This document shows, one piece after another, positions 12,560 to 25,199 of a DNA stretch of 64,000 nucleotides. The stretch comes from Scortum barcoo (taxonomy: Eukaryota; Chordata; Actinopteri; Centrarchiformes; Terapontidae). The notes under the pieces are model-generated. The model saw only the letters and a list, made by a program, of their open reading frames with translations, had not been told where the DNA came from and did not search any database. Location of the stretch: contig CM041546.1 in assembly GCA_023238725.1 (NCBI GenBank), forward strand, positions 7,212,483 through 7,276,482. The letters are read 5' to 3'. A program made the translations under genes and the position numbers. The stretch's first letter is position 1. Each line of letters begins with the position of its first letter.

Positions 12560-14190
12560 CGATAAATGTCTGTAGAATACCCCTGAGGGCGTGGTGACTG
12601 ACCAGCTCATATCAAAACAATATCTGTCTCTCTCACCCATTACCCCCAATAAAAATAGCAAGCAGATTTTTTTTCTTTTTCTGCCAAATGTGTGTTCAAC
12701 ATGTCAAAAAATGTATTACTTTTTGAATTTTATTACTGTATGTGATTCTTGCAAAGTTTCTCACAGTGAAAAAAAACACAATTTACTTTGTGCACATTAT
12801 ATTAAGCCCTACATATTTTATATTGTCTTAACACATCTTGTCAACAAAAAGTCCAAGTGTATGCAAATGTTTAAGTGTCAGCAGTTGTGGCATATTGTTG
12901 CAGTGCCGCAATTTTTGTTACACTGAAACTCCTTTATGATTACTTGCATCAACGTAACTGGCAAACTTGACTCATTTGAGATGAAGCACTTTCCTTTTAC
13001 TGCTCTGACATCCTCTTATCTGACAGAGAAAGCTTGGAATCACTTTCTGTCTTCCAAAACTCTTACACTATTCCCAGTGAAAAGTGTGTCTCTAGCACAT
13101 AGTGATACCTCAACATCATAATTTGAGCCCAGTGGTTTTACTGTAATTTCATTACATTTACTCTTAGCCAGAGGTCCCCGTTTGTTGGCTTGTGGACATG
13201 CATAAGCTTGTAAAAAGTTTTGAAAATGTAAGCATGGAGAAAAAGTGTTGGCACCTAGATGGATTATGGTCATCCACACACATTATAAGAGTTGAAATAT
13301 ATGCTTTCCAAAAACTGCATCACAGCATGCTAAATGTCACCAAGTGCTACATCAACCACACAGTAGAGGGCTAACTCAAAGTCAGATGATGATACAAAGT
13401 GTATAAAATATATATTAAATATTAAGTGTCAAGTGGAAATCTCATAAAAAATTTTGTTTTAATTATTTTACCAAGCACATAAACACAAGTTGTTTTCTAA
13501 CTCAGTTTTTTTCCCCCCCAGATTAGGATTTTAAGTAATACAGAAGTACACAACTGTACTTTGCATCAACTATACATTAGAACATTAATGCTGTTTTATA
13601 TGTTAATAACTGTGTTGTTATTTGTTGTTTTGCCCTGGCAAAAAGGTCTGGAGGAGGTTAGGATGAACAACAGAATAAGCTGTTTCATATCCCATCTCTG
13701 ACAGGAGACGTGATCTTTTCTTGATCTCAAACTGGCCAATATAAGTGCCTTATAATCAAGGTGGCGGATTAGAAAATGTGCCTATAAGACATTTTTTGGA
13801 ATATGTAGAGCCATTTTTGGAAGTCACTGACATAAAGTGTGTTTTGAAGAATGAGGATTTGTTGAGTGGAAGAAGATGGGAAGAGACTGGCTCCATATTA
13901 CATTCAAAATGTGCAGCTTTGGATTCCTCCACAGCCACTCAGTTACTGCCTCTGAGCTGAGCCCTGGATGTTCGGTACTCATACATTAATAATGGCCATC
14001 AATATATAACTTGTATCATCTTCCCTGTTGTTTTACAACATCTAAGCCAAACTCCAGTGATCATGCTAAAAGATATAATTTTGTTGCAAGACTCCCTGTA
14101 CCCCTCATGTCATACCACACTTCCACAGGAGACATTTTTGAACTGTTCCACGCAGAAAGCAGCTGTACTTGCCACAACGTGTTAATTGAA
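12560..14190. other. AT-rich non-coding sequence
   Basis: Mostly AT-rich, with no simple repeats of note. Open frames of 60-111 residues occur but lack family signatures. A C8 run is near 13513-13520. Confidence 0.55.
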
Positions 14191-14520
14191 GCGTAGAGAG
14201 TGAAATTACTCTTCTGCCCCGTTCGCCTTTCATCTCCTCTCCCTCCTTTCTTATCTAACAAATGGATCTGGCCGGCAAATTTAGAGGGGGTAATTGTACA
14301 TCACAACACAGATCCTGAGATGAGAAGTGAGAGGGCGCTCCCTTTACTGTGCCCGGCTCATGCTCCTTTGTCGGCACAATCAAAAACGGGTTCATGTCAG
14401 TGTGAAAAACCCATTTGTGTTCAAAAACAAAACACATCCTCGACTAATAATGGGCTAAATCACTCAGTTATCACCAGCCATGCAAAGCAAGACCTCATCA
14501 AGAGGACTGCTAGACCCAGG
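14191..14520. promoter_or_regulatory. candidate conserved non-coding block
   Basis: Complex sequence ending at a CT microsatellite. A 146-residue plus-strand open frame (14200-14640) runs through it, but its C-terminal third is the translated CT repeat and it shows no domain. Confidence 0.27.
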
Positions 14521-14540
14521 TCTCTTCTCTCTCTCTCTCT

Positions 14541-14577
<37 letters not shown>
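14521..14577. repeat. (CT)n microsatellite
   Basis: Two CT runs, at 14525-14541 and 14546-14573, with a CCCTG interruption. Confidence 0.95.
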
Positions 14578-14579
<2 letters not shown>

Positions 14580-15230
14580 CTGGATAGCGGGACGGATGAG
14601 ATCGAGGGGGCCAGCCGTGGAGAGGAGGAATAAAAGGTAGGGACTCAAAAAAAAGGATACCCCTTTTGTGGAGAGGAAGAATCCATTTTGCGAGATGATT
14701 TGGCTTCAAATCTGCAGGGACTAACCCTTGACATGAAGTCATATTGTGTTGGAGTTTTAGCCCTAAATTCATCCATCAATTATTTACTGTCAACGCCGAT
14801 TGTATAAGTGTAGGAAATTACGAGGGATGGGTATTTTCTCTCAGGCAGAAAGAATGTGATACAGCGGATACACCCCACCTAATGTGCCGGACCCGGTGTC
14901 TACGCAGGGTCCGAGGGAAGAATTATTTATGTATTAGAAAACAGTGTGCTGGGGCAAAGGAAAAAGGCAGACACATTATTTTAAACCTTTCATAACATGC
15001 ATCAATATTTTAGCAGAAATAAATAAAGGATGGCGGGCTTGTTTGGAGGACAGCTGTAGCTCGCTCCGCTTGGCTAGCTTGGAGCGGGGGCTCTTGGGAT
15101 GCCACGCATACCAGCCCCCAGTAAAACCCCTCCATCTCTTTTTAATCATCCACTTAGAACAGGGTGACTGGAGGAGCTGTCAAGGTGAGCTCCTTCGACA
15201 GGAGAGGATGGATATATTGTGAGACGGAAG
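14580..15230. promoter_or_regulatory. candidate conserved non-coding block
   Basis: About 650 bp of complex sequence without simple repeats, more GC-rich at 15050-15120. Several short open frames on both strands match no known protein. The regulatory reading is an inference. Confidence 0.27.
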
Positions 15231-15660
15231 TAAAAGAGGAGGGAGGGAGGAGTCACTTTTTGTTTTATTGTGGGGGGGTGGGCAAACAAAATGGAAAAAC
15301 ATGACGCTTTGTGCGGCTACGTCTGTTACTCTGCTTTGAACTATGAGTCCATTTCTTTTGGGTACAATGATGTAGTTACCGAAGCCACCTGTCTCCACCG
15401 CGTCTGCGCAACTAGAGAAAAAAGTCACTCGAAAAACAAGAAGGTCACTGAAATGCTTTGATTGTGATTAATTGTCGATGATGGGCGGAGAGAGTCAGTG
15501 AAACAGTGAAATGCCAAAAGCAAGAAAGAGCGAGCCCTCTGGATGACTTTTGCAGGTGGTGAGTACAGTAGTCTTGACTCGGTGCAGAACAAGAGCTGCT
15601 GGCTGTGATCGCACAAATACCTTTTGCATCCAATTACATTTTGTCGTGATTACTCTAACG
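15231..15660. other. non-coding spacer
   Basis: A G-rich run at 15271-15282, then ordinary sequence. Short overlapping minus-strand frames at 15425-15683 show no motif. Confidence 0.45.
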
Positions 15661-16110
15661 CTGATGCATGTTCCGCAGCTCACCTCTTGACAATTTTAAA
15701 GGCTTCACCAACTCAGTGTCCCTGTTTTTGTTTATCAAGTTTGTAATTACTACAGAGCAGTGTGTTGCTAACTCATTACATAATCGTCTAAAAAATTCTT
15801 GTAGAGTCGAGGAAAACATTGGTGAGTTAATAGTCAAATTGATTACAATGCCATGTCTACCGTTTCTCTTTGCAACACAATCATTCTGTCCTTTGATTTG
15901 TTCCCCTGCATTTGGAAAAATCAATTCTCCCAGGACTGAGAGAGAGGGGCCCAGAGAGAGGGAGAGAGAAAGAAAGAGCGAGCCTCTGTTGCAGGACAAG
16001 GTGTAATGTGTTCTATTACAATCCCAATTGAGCCAGCAGGATGCTAAATTAAAGCTCATTTAAACGGTCCACCGCAGAGTGAATTCAAACCCAGGCTCCA
16101 CGGCTGTTAG
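15661..16110. promoter_or_regulatory. candidate conserved non-coding block with TAATTA
   Basis: Complex AT-leaning sequence with a homeodomain core TAATTA at 15744-15749 and further ATTA cores. A GA-rich patch at 15938-15980 interrupts it. There are no credible coding frames. Confidence 0.3.
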
Positions 16111-16114
16111 CCAG

Positions 16115-16134
16115 AGTGTGTGTGTGTGTGTGTG

Positions 16135-16200
<66 letters not shown>
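16115..16200. repeat. compound (GT)n(GA)n microsatellite
   Basis: A GT tract with one GATGT interruption near 16133 switches directly to a pure GA tract at about 16169-16199. All purine/pyrimidine-alternating and purine-only DNA lies within 86 bp. Confidence 0.97.
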
Positions 16201-16201
<1 letters not shown>

Positions 16202-16389
16202 CACATTACACAGAGTTTGTCTCCCCCTGCCCCTCTCACATGCATGTGCCTGCATAGGGAGCTATAAGGTTATGGGAATGAAAGCCCTTTTTTCTCCACA
16301 CTGACATCTCTTAAAGGTCAAAACTCTGCAAGGAAATGTAGAGAAAGGACAGCTAACATGAGCTGGATTCTGTCCTGTTTGTTTGACAG

Positions 16390-17300
16390 CTCTGTGCATT
16401 GGTTAGCTTCCGCAGGAAGAGGAGTTTTGCCAAGAGAGATGCATTTACATCATCGATTAGGCCCAAGTACCGCTGTAAATATCAAGTAACAACACAAGGG
16501 AGGGAATGTGACATTGCTCCTGTGATTTCTTCACTGCATCTGTTACCTCGGTGGTGTAAAAGTAGCTTTTTGTCTTCCAGATACTTTATTATTAATCAGA
16601 GTGAGGTTACAGCATAAATAGGAATGAAAAAAACAAGCAGAAAAACCTTTGTCCTTGACTCGATCATAGCGATCATAGTCAGGCCTTGAATGATTATTTC
16701 TATTTTTAGTCTTTTTATGTGTGTAACTACTACAGAAGGACTGTGCATGCTGCTTGAAATGAACTGAGAGAGGTCAAAGACCCACAAAGTACAGTGTAAA
16801 CAGTTTCAGATCCACTTGTTTGCTCCCTGTCCTGGTGAATCAGTGAAGGGTTAAACCCCTAAAAGCCCCTTAACTTCTACACAGGGATGTTAGCATGCAT
16901 TTGCCCATGTTAATGCCCCATTAATCTATACTAGCACAGGGGTATTTAGTGTGACTTCGGCCCCTTCATCTTGTGCAGACAAAGGCGTGTTTTCAGCCAT
17001 CAGTGTCTGAGAGGGAGGCCTCCACTACAGTTTGTCTGAACAGCCTCTCTTTCTTTTTTTAAGAACCCCTCGCCACTCTCCCACAAGCCAATTGGATCAC
17101 CGCTGCTTATCACAGGCAGAGGCAAGTCTTCTCTGAATATAAAACATTTGTACTACTGCCCTCTAGGGATTCTGTGAAGGCACCGAATCTCATTCCCCAA
17201 CAACAAATGTTATCAAGGCCCGTCTTCTGTGTCCGCCTTCTCCAGGGGTGCCGCAACACGCAGACTATCTGTAAGGCCTGGCGCCGGAGTGGGGAGAGAG
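16390..17300. promoter_or_regulatory. candidate conserved non-coding blocks
   Basis: Two complex parts, about 16390-16600 and 16800-17300, surround an AT-rich stretch. The second contains tandem CCATGTTAATGCCCCATTAAT near 16903-16924 with repeated TTAAT cores. No gene signature is present. Confidence 0.28.
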
Positions 17301-17999
17301 GACGTACTTCAAGGGAAATACGACGAGACTGAGATTCGTACTCCGGGTGCGTTTGAATGCGTGTGTATGTTTATTTTTTTTGACAAGTTAACACATGTAG
17401 ACCAAAGCCCACTTGAGAATTGTAGCTGTTGCTGACGAATGAGGACTACGTTGGCATTTACCAGTGTTACATTTTTTTTTTTTTTTTAGCATTGTAGTGT
17501 AGTACAAGAAGGAGCGATGTCACAGAGGATGATACGCATTAAAAAGTAAAATGTAGAGGGGCAGGTATTTTAGGAGAAACAGCATTTATACCTGAGATAG
17601 GGAGAATAACAACATGCATGTGTTTTAATCAATGTAATAAAATAAGTTGATACAATAAAAACCCATTAAATATAGATATATAGTAGAATAAAAAATAAAA
17701 ATAAAGCTCCCAGCATGAATAACAAGTTGTAGTTAAATGAAAAAAATGCCCCATACATTGTTGACTCAGTCGTTTCAGTAGCGCCTGGCACTGCATCACA
17801 GCTCTGTCAGGCTCTTCTGAGGAGAACGGATGGCTGATTTCTTCCCTCCTGGACACCTGAGGAGAATTAAAGACGCCAGTTTTTTTGAGCCTTTCAGATC
17901 TTTACACCCTCCTCCAGCGCTGCTCTCCTCCTCACAATAAACTGTCCCTTTTTATGCGTTTTTAGTTCACCCACTTATAATCTGGACAAGATAGCTCCC
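17301..17999. other. non-coding spacer
   Basis: A T17 run at 17472-17488 and AT-rich sequence at 17630-17740. A complex patch near 17755-17870 has no recognised motif. Confidence 0.5.
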
Positions 18000-18570
18000 T
18001 CTCCATAGCTGTGAGCGGTATAACTCTTCCCTGCCTTGCTTTATCTCCATGTTCCTACAAGCTGGCTTGAATGGGGAAACCATTATCTCTGGGCTCACAA
18101 AGGAGCCAGACGTCCACATTCAAGATGTTCTATACATGATATATTGATCAAATCACGGAGACTAATAGCATTGTAATGAATGGAGAAGGGGACGGAGTTA
18201 ATGTCTCTAAGGTTCATGCAAACTGCAAACTGCAAATGAAGCACTCAGTGACACAAAAGGTCTGGTCCGGTGAATTATAATTAGACCCCGGCCTCAATAA
18301 AAGTCAAGGGGTTGTTGCTCAGCCCTCTACTTAATTTACTACCGACTCCGATGACAGCCCGAAGAAAAGACTCTGGTTAGTTGAGGGTAAGATGTTCAAG
18401 TCATTTAGAGTGTTAATATAATAGAAGCAAGCTGTGGGAGCTGCATTAAGCTTTTATGGCTAACGGTTAGCTAATATTTTAGGATCACTCACATAAAAAT
18501 GTTCAGTGACCTGTTACTCACGACTGAGCGTTATTGTGGAGCGGCGCCTCGCTAATAAATAATTGCGAAA
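18000..18570. promoter_or_regulatory. candidate CNE with TGCAAAC heptamers and TAATTA
   Basis: Three tandem heptamers TGCAAAC/TGCAAAT occupy 18217-18237, and TAATTA lies at 18278-18283. The surrounding 500 bp is complex and free of simple repeats. TGCAAAT resembles a POU half site. Confidence 0.33.
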
Positions 18571-19199
18571 TTAACCAATTTCAGAGGCTGCCAGTGTTGC
18601 CTCCATTTCAGAGGGCTTAAGGGGGGAACACAGAGGAGCTCGAGGAGTGGAGAGGAGAGAGAGAAGAAAAAGAAGAGGGGTGCCAAAAACAAGATTAGCC
18701 TTTGAAACCCTTCTGAGTGGTGCTGCTTTCAAGCAAACCAGCTGACTGTGCTGGAAACCATATCTTAAACACATGTTCTCACAGAGGAGCGTTTTGCCGA
18801 ACAAAACCGGTTGACAACCACTTTATTAAGTTATTCACTAAGACAGAAGAAATTAGGCTCCAAAGAGGAGATGGATGCTGCTGTCAAAGATTCCCACTGT
18901 TTAAGTTGTAAGAAAATACCTTTATTCTCATGTTTCAAGAGATTTTATTGTGAATTTAAATGATCGGCATTAAAGGATGCATCTTAAGCCCATGTTGGGC
19001 CCCCAAAGAAAACAAGCAAAACATTTAATTTGGTCAGGATTTTCATGTTTAAAGCCCAAAATGTAATGTCTCATTGTCAAGAGGGTCTTGAGCAGGCATT
19101 ACATTATACAAACTAATCTGTACAGAAGGTGCACGTACAAAAACAAAACAAGGAGAAAAACAAACATCAAAAGTAACAGCAACACTTATTATGAATATG
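18571..19199. other. non-coding spacer
   Basis: A GA-rich stretch at 18640-18680, then AT-leaning sequence with A-runs near 19140-19160. Short frames only. Confidence 0.45.
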
Positions 19200-19560
19200 T
19201 CCATTTTAATCGTATGCAGTCACAAAAAGTTGGGCGGTAATAAGTAAGCTCTGTCATTTGCGCCAGCTGGCGACAAATCTGATAATGATGCATTATTGTG
19301 CCTGTCATTTGTTTTGTTCATATCGGTACAAAGACGAGCACGGTGGATACAACTGCAGGGATATATATTTCTGACAATTGCAGCAGATAAAAAAAACCCC
19401 AAAAAAACCACATTAGGTAGGCCATATGTAACTGCTGTGTCAGCCACGCAGTCAAGTGCCTTTTTTCAACACCAGCCAACACCTTTTAATCTTCCCCTCT
19501 TCTTTATGAATAATGCTAAGTATATTACTCACTGACAACAATGCCTCTCCCCTCAATTTA
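19200..19560. promoter_or_regulatory. candidate CNE with E-box palindrome and homeodomain dyad
   Basis: A perfect 12-bp palindrome CGCCAGCTGGCG (19261-19272) is centred on an E-box CAGCTG. Nine bases downstream is a dyad ATAATG-ATG-CATTAT (19282-19296). E-boxes bind bHLH dimers and TAAT dyads bind homeodomain dimers. Their pairing in complex sequence makes this one of the better enhancer candidates here. Confidence 0.38.
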
Positions 19561-20025
19561 TGTTCCAGCAACCCCACAGCACGAGAGACAATTTGTATCT
19601 TTCTATGCAGGCTCTCAGCTATATGTTTAGAAGCAGGAGGGAGAGAGGGGGGCATCTGTAGGCATCTGATATCCTTGGGTTTAGTAGGTAAGACAATGGG
19701 GGCCTCCGGAGTAATGTGCGATTTTCCTTTCCTTTCAGGGGCCCCTGGAGTAATGTTGTGTGATTTTCTTCATTTTTTTTTTTTTCTTTATGGAAACCAC
19801 TCGAGGCAAAGCCCACCTACAGCTCCATGTGCGAACACGCCTCTTTTTTTTTTTTTTTTTTCCTAATCGGCTGCCATTCATTGGGAGAGAGGACTAACAA
19901 AGATGACTTTTGACAACCCGAGAAATCAAACCGCAGCTGTCAGAGCTTTTCTCCAAGAAAAAACATAGAGGAAAAGGATCAGCCTACACAGTCAGCTCTC
20001 TTCTCACTTACCCTGTTCACTTAGC
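19561..20025. other. non-coding spacer with poly-T runs
   Basis: A T13 run lies at 19774-19786 and a T-run at 19843-19861. No gene, repeat family or hairpin was recognised. Confidence 0.45.
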
Positions 20026-20054
20026 CAACACACACACACACACACACACACACC
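20026..20054. repeat. (CA)n microsatellite
   Basis: About 13 CA units. A poly-A run follows at 20143-20158, and a GA-rich stretch at 20160-20215. Confidence 0.95.
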
Positions 20055-20454
20055 AAATCGTTCCTAGAAGCCTCGTCCTTCCTTGCCACTCCTTCTGCTG
20101 CTCGACAAGAACTTTTGCTGACACTTCCCTCAGAAAAGAGGGTAAAAAAAAAAAAAAAAGAGGACAGGAGGGAGAAAGAGTAAAGAGGGAGAGGGATGGA
20201 GGGGAGGGGGTTGAATGAGGACAGAAGTGACATAGATAGAAAGGGAGAGAAAAGGCAGCTAAAAGGATTAAATAGAGAATTAGCTCACGTTTCAGAGGGT
20301 TCACTTTGCTGATCTGGTGAGCATTTCAGTCAGAGAACCTCCATCCATCCCTTCAGTCTCCCTCCCCTCCCTCCCACAGTCCATCCCACCCTCCACTCCT
20401 CCACTCTATTTTCCTGTCTCAATGGGTTGGTAGAATTAGTGAGACTCTTGGCAG

Positions 20455-20690
20455 CCACTCCGGGTGTCACTTCATGGGTTCACTAAGGGCACCGCTGCTC
20501 CTTTTCCTCAGGCTCGGGGTCGGGGAGACGATGAAATCTCTGCGCGGTTCAAGCGGAACAATGGCGGCCGTGCAAAAAACGTCTTGCTTGGGGGTGGTGG
20601 CTTGTGAAAAACTATGTTGTTCTGGGGCCCCATGCTCCTTGAATAGATTTGTTAAAGCCCCTATGGTTGGTTTATGCTAAACAGAGCACA
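20455..20690. promoter_or_regulatory. candidate CNE, CpG-containing
   Basis: Complex sequence with more CpGs than its surroundings, especially 20510-20570. It follows a CT/CCATCC-rich stretch at 20340-20410. A promoter is possible but no TATA box, initiator or downstream exon can be defended. Confidence 0.25.
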
Positions 20691-20791
20691 GGCATGAGGG
20701 AGAGGCCAAGGCGAGCCCGAGCCAGAACATCACTACTTTGTGAGCGCCACGTCCACCCCCACCATGCAGTGCACACTTTGATGCTTGCTGG

Positions 20792-20819
20792 TTTTTTTTT
20801 TTTTTTTTTTTTTTTTTTT
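20792..20819. repeat. T28 homopolymer
   Basis: Twenty-eight consecutive T residues, followed by a CT-rich tract at 20840-20925. It could be the poly-A tail of a minus-strand retroposed sequence, but no body was recognised on its right side. Confidence 0.95.
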
Positions 20820-20939
20820 GGGAGATGCCCACTGAAATCCAAATCTCTCTCCCCCTCCCTCTCTTCTCTTTCCTCCCTGCTCCCTCCATCCTCCTCCTTC
20901 AGTTCCCTCGCTTCCCCTTTTCTTCTATTTCTGCCATGC

Positions 20940-21430
20940 AAAGATAATCAGGTTTATGTAAAGTATGTGTGCTCTTTTGACAGTCGGCGATACCTCATTA
21001 ATTCAATCACACCAAGCACCATTGTTCCCAAAGTGTTTGAAATGCGTACCGGGGAAGGGGGCCTTTTTTAATCCTGTCAATCAATGTTAACATTTTTCGA
21101 GCTGTTGCCATGGCTGGGGCCAGAGTTCATGAAAACAGAGAATATGAGCCAACAAAACAAGAATAAAGACTTATTTGAGATTGGTCTTTTTAAAAGGACA
21201 TCTACCATGCACAAAAACACGAGAAGCAAATGTAGACAAGTTTGGACACTATAGCGTGGCTGAGAGGGGGTGAGAGAAAAGAGCATTTGGAAACCAAACA
21301 GGCACCATAAAACCTTGACCCGGGAGGGCTCTGGGAAAAACCTGATGAATCGCTCTCCGGAAGGACCGTGGTTTTTCTCCCCCTGCACGTTCTCCAACAG
21401 CACAATGACTAATACATTTCAACACATGAC
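20940..21430. promoter_or_regulatory. candidate conserved non-coding block
   Basis: Complex sequence after the CT-rich tract, without simple repeats. A 108-residue minus-strand frame at 21077-21403 is Ser/Leu/Phe-rich with no domain and is not called as a gene. Confidence 0.25.
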
Positions 21431-24400
21431 TCTAAGGGTTCCTCACTGTTGTAATGCCCTGCTGCAATGCTAAGTCAGTGGCAACTACTGTATGGCCCAC
21501 AGAGATACAGCATATAATCAAGAAACAAGAATCTGTCATTATGTTTTCACATAACTAAATTTAGATTTGTTTTAAACATAAATAAATATATGTAACACGT
21601 ACATAAGTCATAAATATCTAAAGTATAAAGTTAAAGGGCTTATAAATAAAGGGCTTTAACGTCACAGTGCTTTCCAGGATAGTGATTTTCTAAAGTTACT
21701 GCAAATCAAATACTGAATTTATTAGGGCTTTACTTGGTGAGTTTGACAGCATTTTCTCCTGATTGCTGAAAACTGTGTACTCATAGCAACTTTGCTGTAA
21801 TTTCCAAAAAAAAGGTTGCATAGTTTTACTCTTTAATTTTATTTTGAAGGATGCAAACTACAAGCAAACTGCAAACTATTTTTTACTTGTTACTCTCATG
21901 AATAGCATTATTGATTCTTACTGGGTGTAATACTTTTTTTAAAATATCATTATATGATGAGAAAAGGCCACATGTGCAAATTCTTTTAATAACAGTAGAC
22001 AATACAGTATTTACTTAACTCAAACAAAAATTTGACTATAAAAGTATGAAGGATGCTCAAGAAAACGTTGCTAAGTTTACAGATCAGCAGTTTTGTTTGC
22101 ACATCCAGGGTTTAAAAACAAGTCAATAGCTTTTTTAAACCAGACCCAAACTTGACTAATTTATTGACTGATTTATACTGAGAAACCCAAATATTTTCTG
22201 ATCCTACACACCTGTCAGCAAGACTTTTTGGTGTGGAATGAGTGAGCCATTTGTTACCTGAAGAATTCAGACTGAAATCAGTCACAGAGGTCAATCACAT
22301 GCTCAGAAAATAGTATTTAACCTGTACAGACACGCAGCTAACCACTGAAATACAACAAAATCACATAAGGGTGGAAAGTTCTAAAGTCGGGGAGATCCCG
22401 ATTTCTTCTTCTCTGTCCATTTACAACCTAATCTGTTGTGAGAATGTGAAAAAGTAGAGCGAGAAGGAGGCAGATTAAGCCATTGAAGCGCCGGGGGTGC
22501 TTCCTACGCATCACTGATTCCTTTCAGGCCAATTTAAACACTGTTTGTTTATTAGTGTCTTACGCACGGCATTAGTGGCCTAGCTTATCTCGACACACAC
22601 ACAGAGTGGCACAATACGGCACTGTTCAAAGCCCAGATATGACCGTGTGTGTGTGTGGAAGCTCAGTTGTTCCCGTCGCTGCTCTGACCTTGTTTAAGTA
22701 CTGAAAGACCATGTGAGACACGAATTATTGGACACCGATGCTCTTATGCTTTGTGTAAACATGCTCAACACACCCGGTTGCTACACAGCCTCTGTGGCAC
22801 TGACAAAAGACTTAAAGGTGCACAGAGGAGATTTGGTTTAAACTAATCTCTCTTCACTGTTTACCATATATGCATGGACATATCAGCTGCTGCTGCCATT
22901 GTTTGAGAAATACCTATGGTTGCTATATCTGATAATGGCCGGTGAAATCCCTTTTTCTCTCTTTGACCTGCACCAACCCACCCCTCTCTTTTTCTAACTC
23001 AGTTTCTACTTTGCCACCTGTCTTCTTCTCTGTCTCTATCCCTTTTTTTTCTATTCCATATATGACCTCCTCTCCATGCTTCTCTCTGTCTGTCTTTCAT
23101 TTTCTTTCTTCCTGCGCCATGGTCTGCAAACATCATTACCTTAATCTATCAACATGCAAAGTTAAAAACAATACTGCTAGAATGGAAAGCAAACCAGCCT
23201 GTGTTTCAAAGTAAAATTCAAAGGGGAATCACTTGCAAAATAAAAGGAAAACATGTTTGCCGGGCTGATCTCGAATCATCAGAAGTGGCCACTGCAAGGC
23301 CGTGTTGTATGCAAAATAACTGCATCATGTTTGAGATAACTCTACAAAAAAAGTGTACACATACACACATCACTAATCCCTGTGTTGAATGATTGATAAA
23401 AATGGACTTTTCTTCCATCATATCATACAACTTTCATCATTGCTTTGTTATGCTTTACCTCTTAATTTTATTTCAGTCAGTGCTGCATAATTTGGTCATG
23501 AGGAATGTGGAGTGTGAGTGTGTGTCAAGCTTGTGGCATGCTTAAAATCACTTCAGCATTCAAATATAATTGTTACCTTTTGGAACTGATATGATGAAGT
23601 CTCTGTCCCTTTTTCAAGATTCGAGCCTGATGTCTTTCAATAATGCTCAGTCACACGAGATCCTCTCATTGCCTTCAGAAGCAGCAGAAACATAAATGTG
23701 CAGAAGAAGGACATTGTTTATATCAAAATAACTGCAGGTCACAATACAACAAACAAAAAAAGACAAGGATTCCCTAAATCTTTCAAAAAACAATTTATTC
23801 ATTTACTCGAAAAAAAAGGTTTTAATGGCTATGTGGAGACTTTTCTGTTTGCAGCACATGAACATAAATTGTCTAAATCAAAGTCATGTACTATATTACT
23901 ATATCAGGAAACAAAATAACGATGCATGCATTGAATATCTGTGTTGTATGTTATTCTTATAAAGCAACAGTAGATACAGAAAAGATAAAAAAAAAAATCA
24001 CGTCATGTCGATGCACAATTGAATATAACACAAAATGCACGACACGAAAATTACACAGCTTCTCTTACAAGCACAAAAACTCTTCAGCATGTCTAAATAT
24101 CATTTCATCTGTTTGGAAAAGAGCTCCACCATTTTTTTATGAAGTGTAATAATATTACTGAAATATCTCAAGTCAAACTTTTTTTTTTCAGTCTTATATG
24201 CGATTAATCTTCAGGGCAGAAATATATGGAATACACTGCATGTAACAGACATGTCGAAAGCAATCTCCGTCTCAGCATCTGAGACATCTTCATTGTGTGA
24301 GTGAAGACAACATCCATCAACGTTGCATGAAAATAATTTGCCAGCTTTATTCAATCTACATACGTCTTCGCCCCTCTCTTTGCTCTACCTCCAAAACTCA

Positions 24401-24539
24401 CTCAGATGAGACGCTGTGAGATTGTTATCTTGCCTCGCCTTTGTATGAAAATCAAATTGGGAATTGCTTTTTTCCTTGATTCACTTCCATGCAAACAAAG
24501 AAGTTGTTTTCTTATTTTCATGTAAATGTCTTTTTTATA
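21431..24539. other. long AT-rich spacer with a pyrimidine tract
   Basis: About 3.1 kb, mostly AT-rich. A complex, GC-richer patch spans 22480-22800. A CT-rich tract at 22955-23105 yields a Ser/Phe-rich frame. The heptamer-like ACTGCAAACT recurs at 21867-21876. No gene, RNA or recognised mobile element. Confidence 0.55.
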
Positions 24540-24960
24540 GGAGGCGACAAGTGTAATCAATCTTCCTCAAGACAAGGTAGGAGGGCCTGCCGAGGGGGGA
24601 TTATTGGTGCTTAGTAGCCCGGGGATCATAAAACAAGGAAATTGAAAGTGATATTTAATTGACACTGCCATTTCCACTGCACGGCGAAGTCTCGTCCCCC
24701 CATCGCCGCGTCGCTCCCACATGCCGGGCCATCTCGCTTGCCTGCAGGTGAAGAGAGGGGAGGAAAGAACTCGCCGGAGCAAATTTCCTTTCAAACCCTC
24801 CACCAGAACCCGGAGAGCAAGCTGTCAATCTCAGAGCACAGCGCTGTGAAAGAGACAAGGAGGGGAAAGTTTTACGTTGAGAAAAATAGGTTTCAAAATG
24901 TCACCTCATCGGCGTGGTGCACCATACTCTAGTGAAGTGGAACATGGCCAACATTGTGTA
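24540..24960. promoter_or_regulatory. candidate conserved non-coding block
   Basis: A GC-richer complex block inside an AT-rich region, with CpGs at 24680-24720. Several 60-80 residue frames on both strands overlap with no family match. Confidence 0.28.
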
Positions 24961-25199
24961 TCTATCTGTATAAATAACATACCTGTTTTATTCAGCTTCG
25001 CCTGCACGGACAATAACAAAGAACCTCAAGCGCTGTGCATACTCATATATAGTAAATGTAATGCATGTAACATCCCCAAAGTAGGATTTAAAAACCACAA
25101 AGGGGTAAATTATGCTTTTAAACACAGATTCTACATTGACTGCCTTTTATCCATGAGATGTGATGCTAAAATAATAAAAACAAGACTTTAAAATGACCC
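24961..25199. other. AT-rich spacer
   Basis: AT-rich sequence crossed by a 104-residue open frame (24877-25191) with no recognised domain. It lacks splice context and is not called as a gene. Confidence 0.45.

Noticed and set aside
14200..14640. 146-residue plus-strand open frame
   Set aside because: The C-terminal third is a translated CT repeat and the rest matches nothing known to me.
20792..20819. T28 as the tail of a processed pseudogene on the minus strand
   Set aside because: The sequence to its right is a CT-rich tract with no recognisable coding content and no flanking duplication was seen.
22812..22850. Resemblance to the fish repeat phrase TTAAAGGTGCA
   Set aside because: The similarity does not extend beyond the short phrase.
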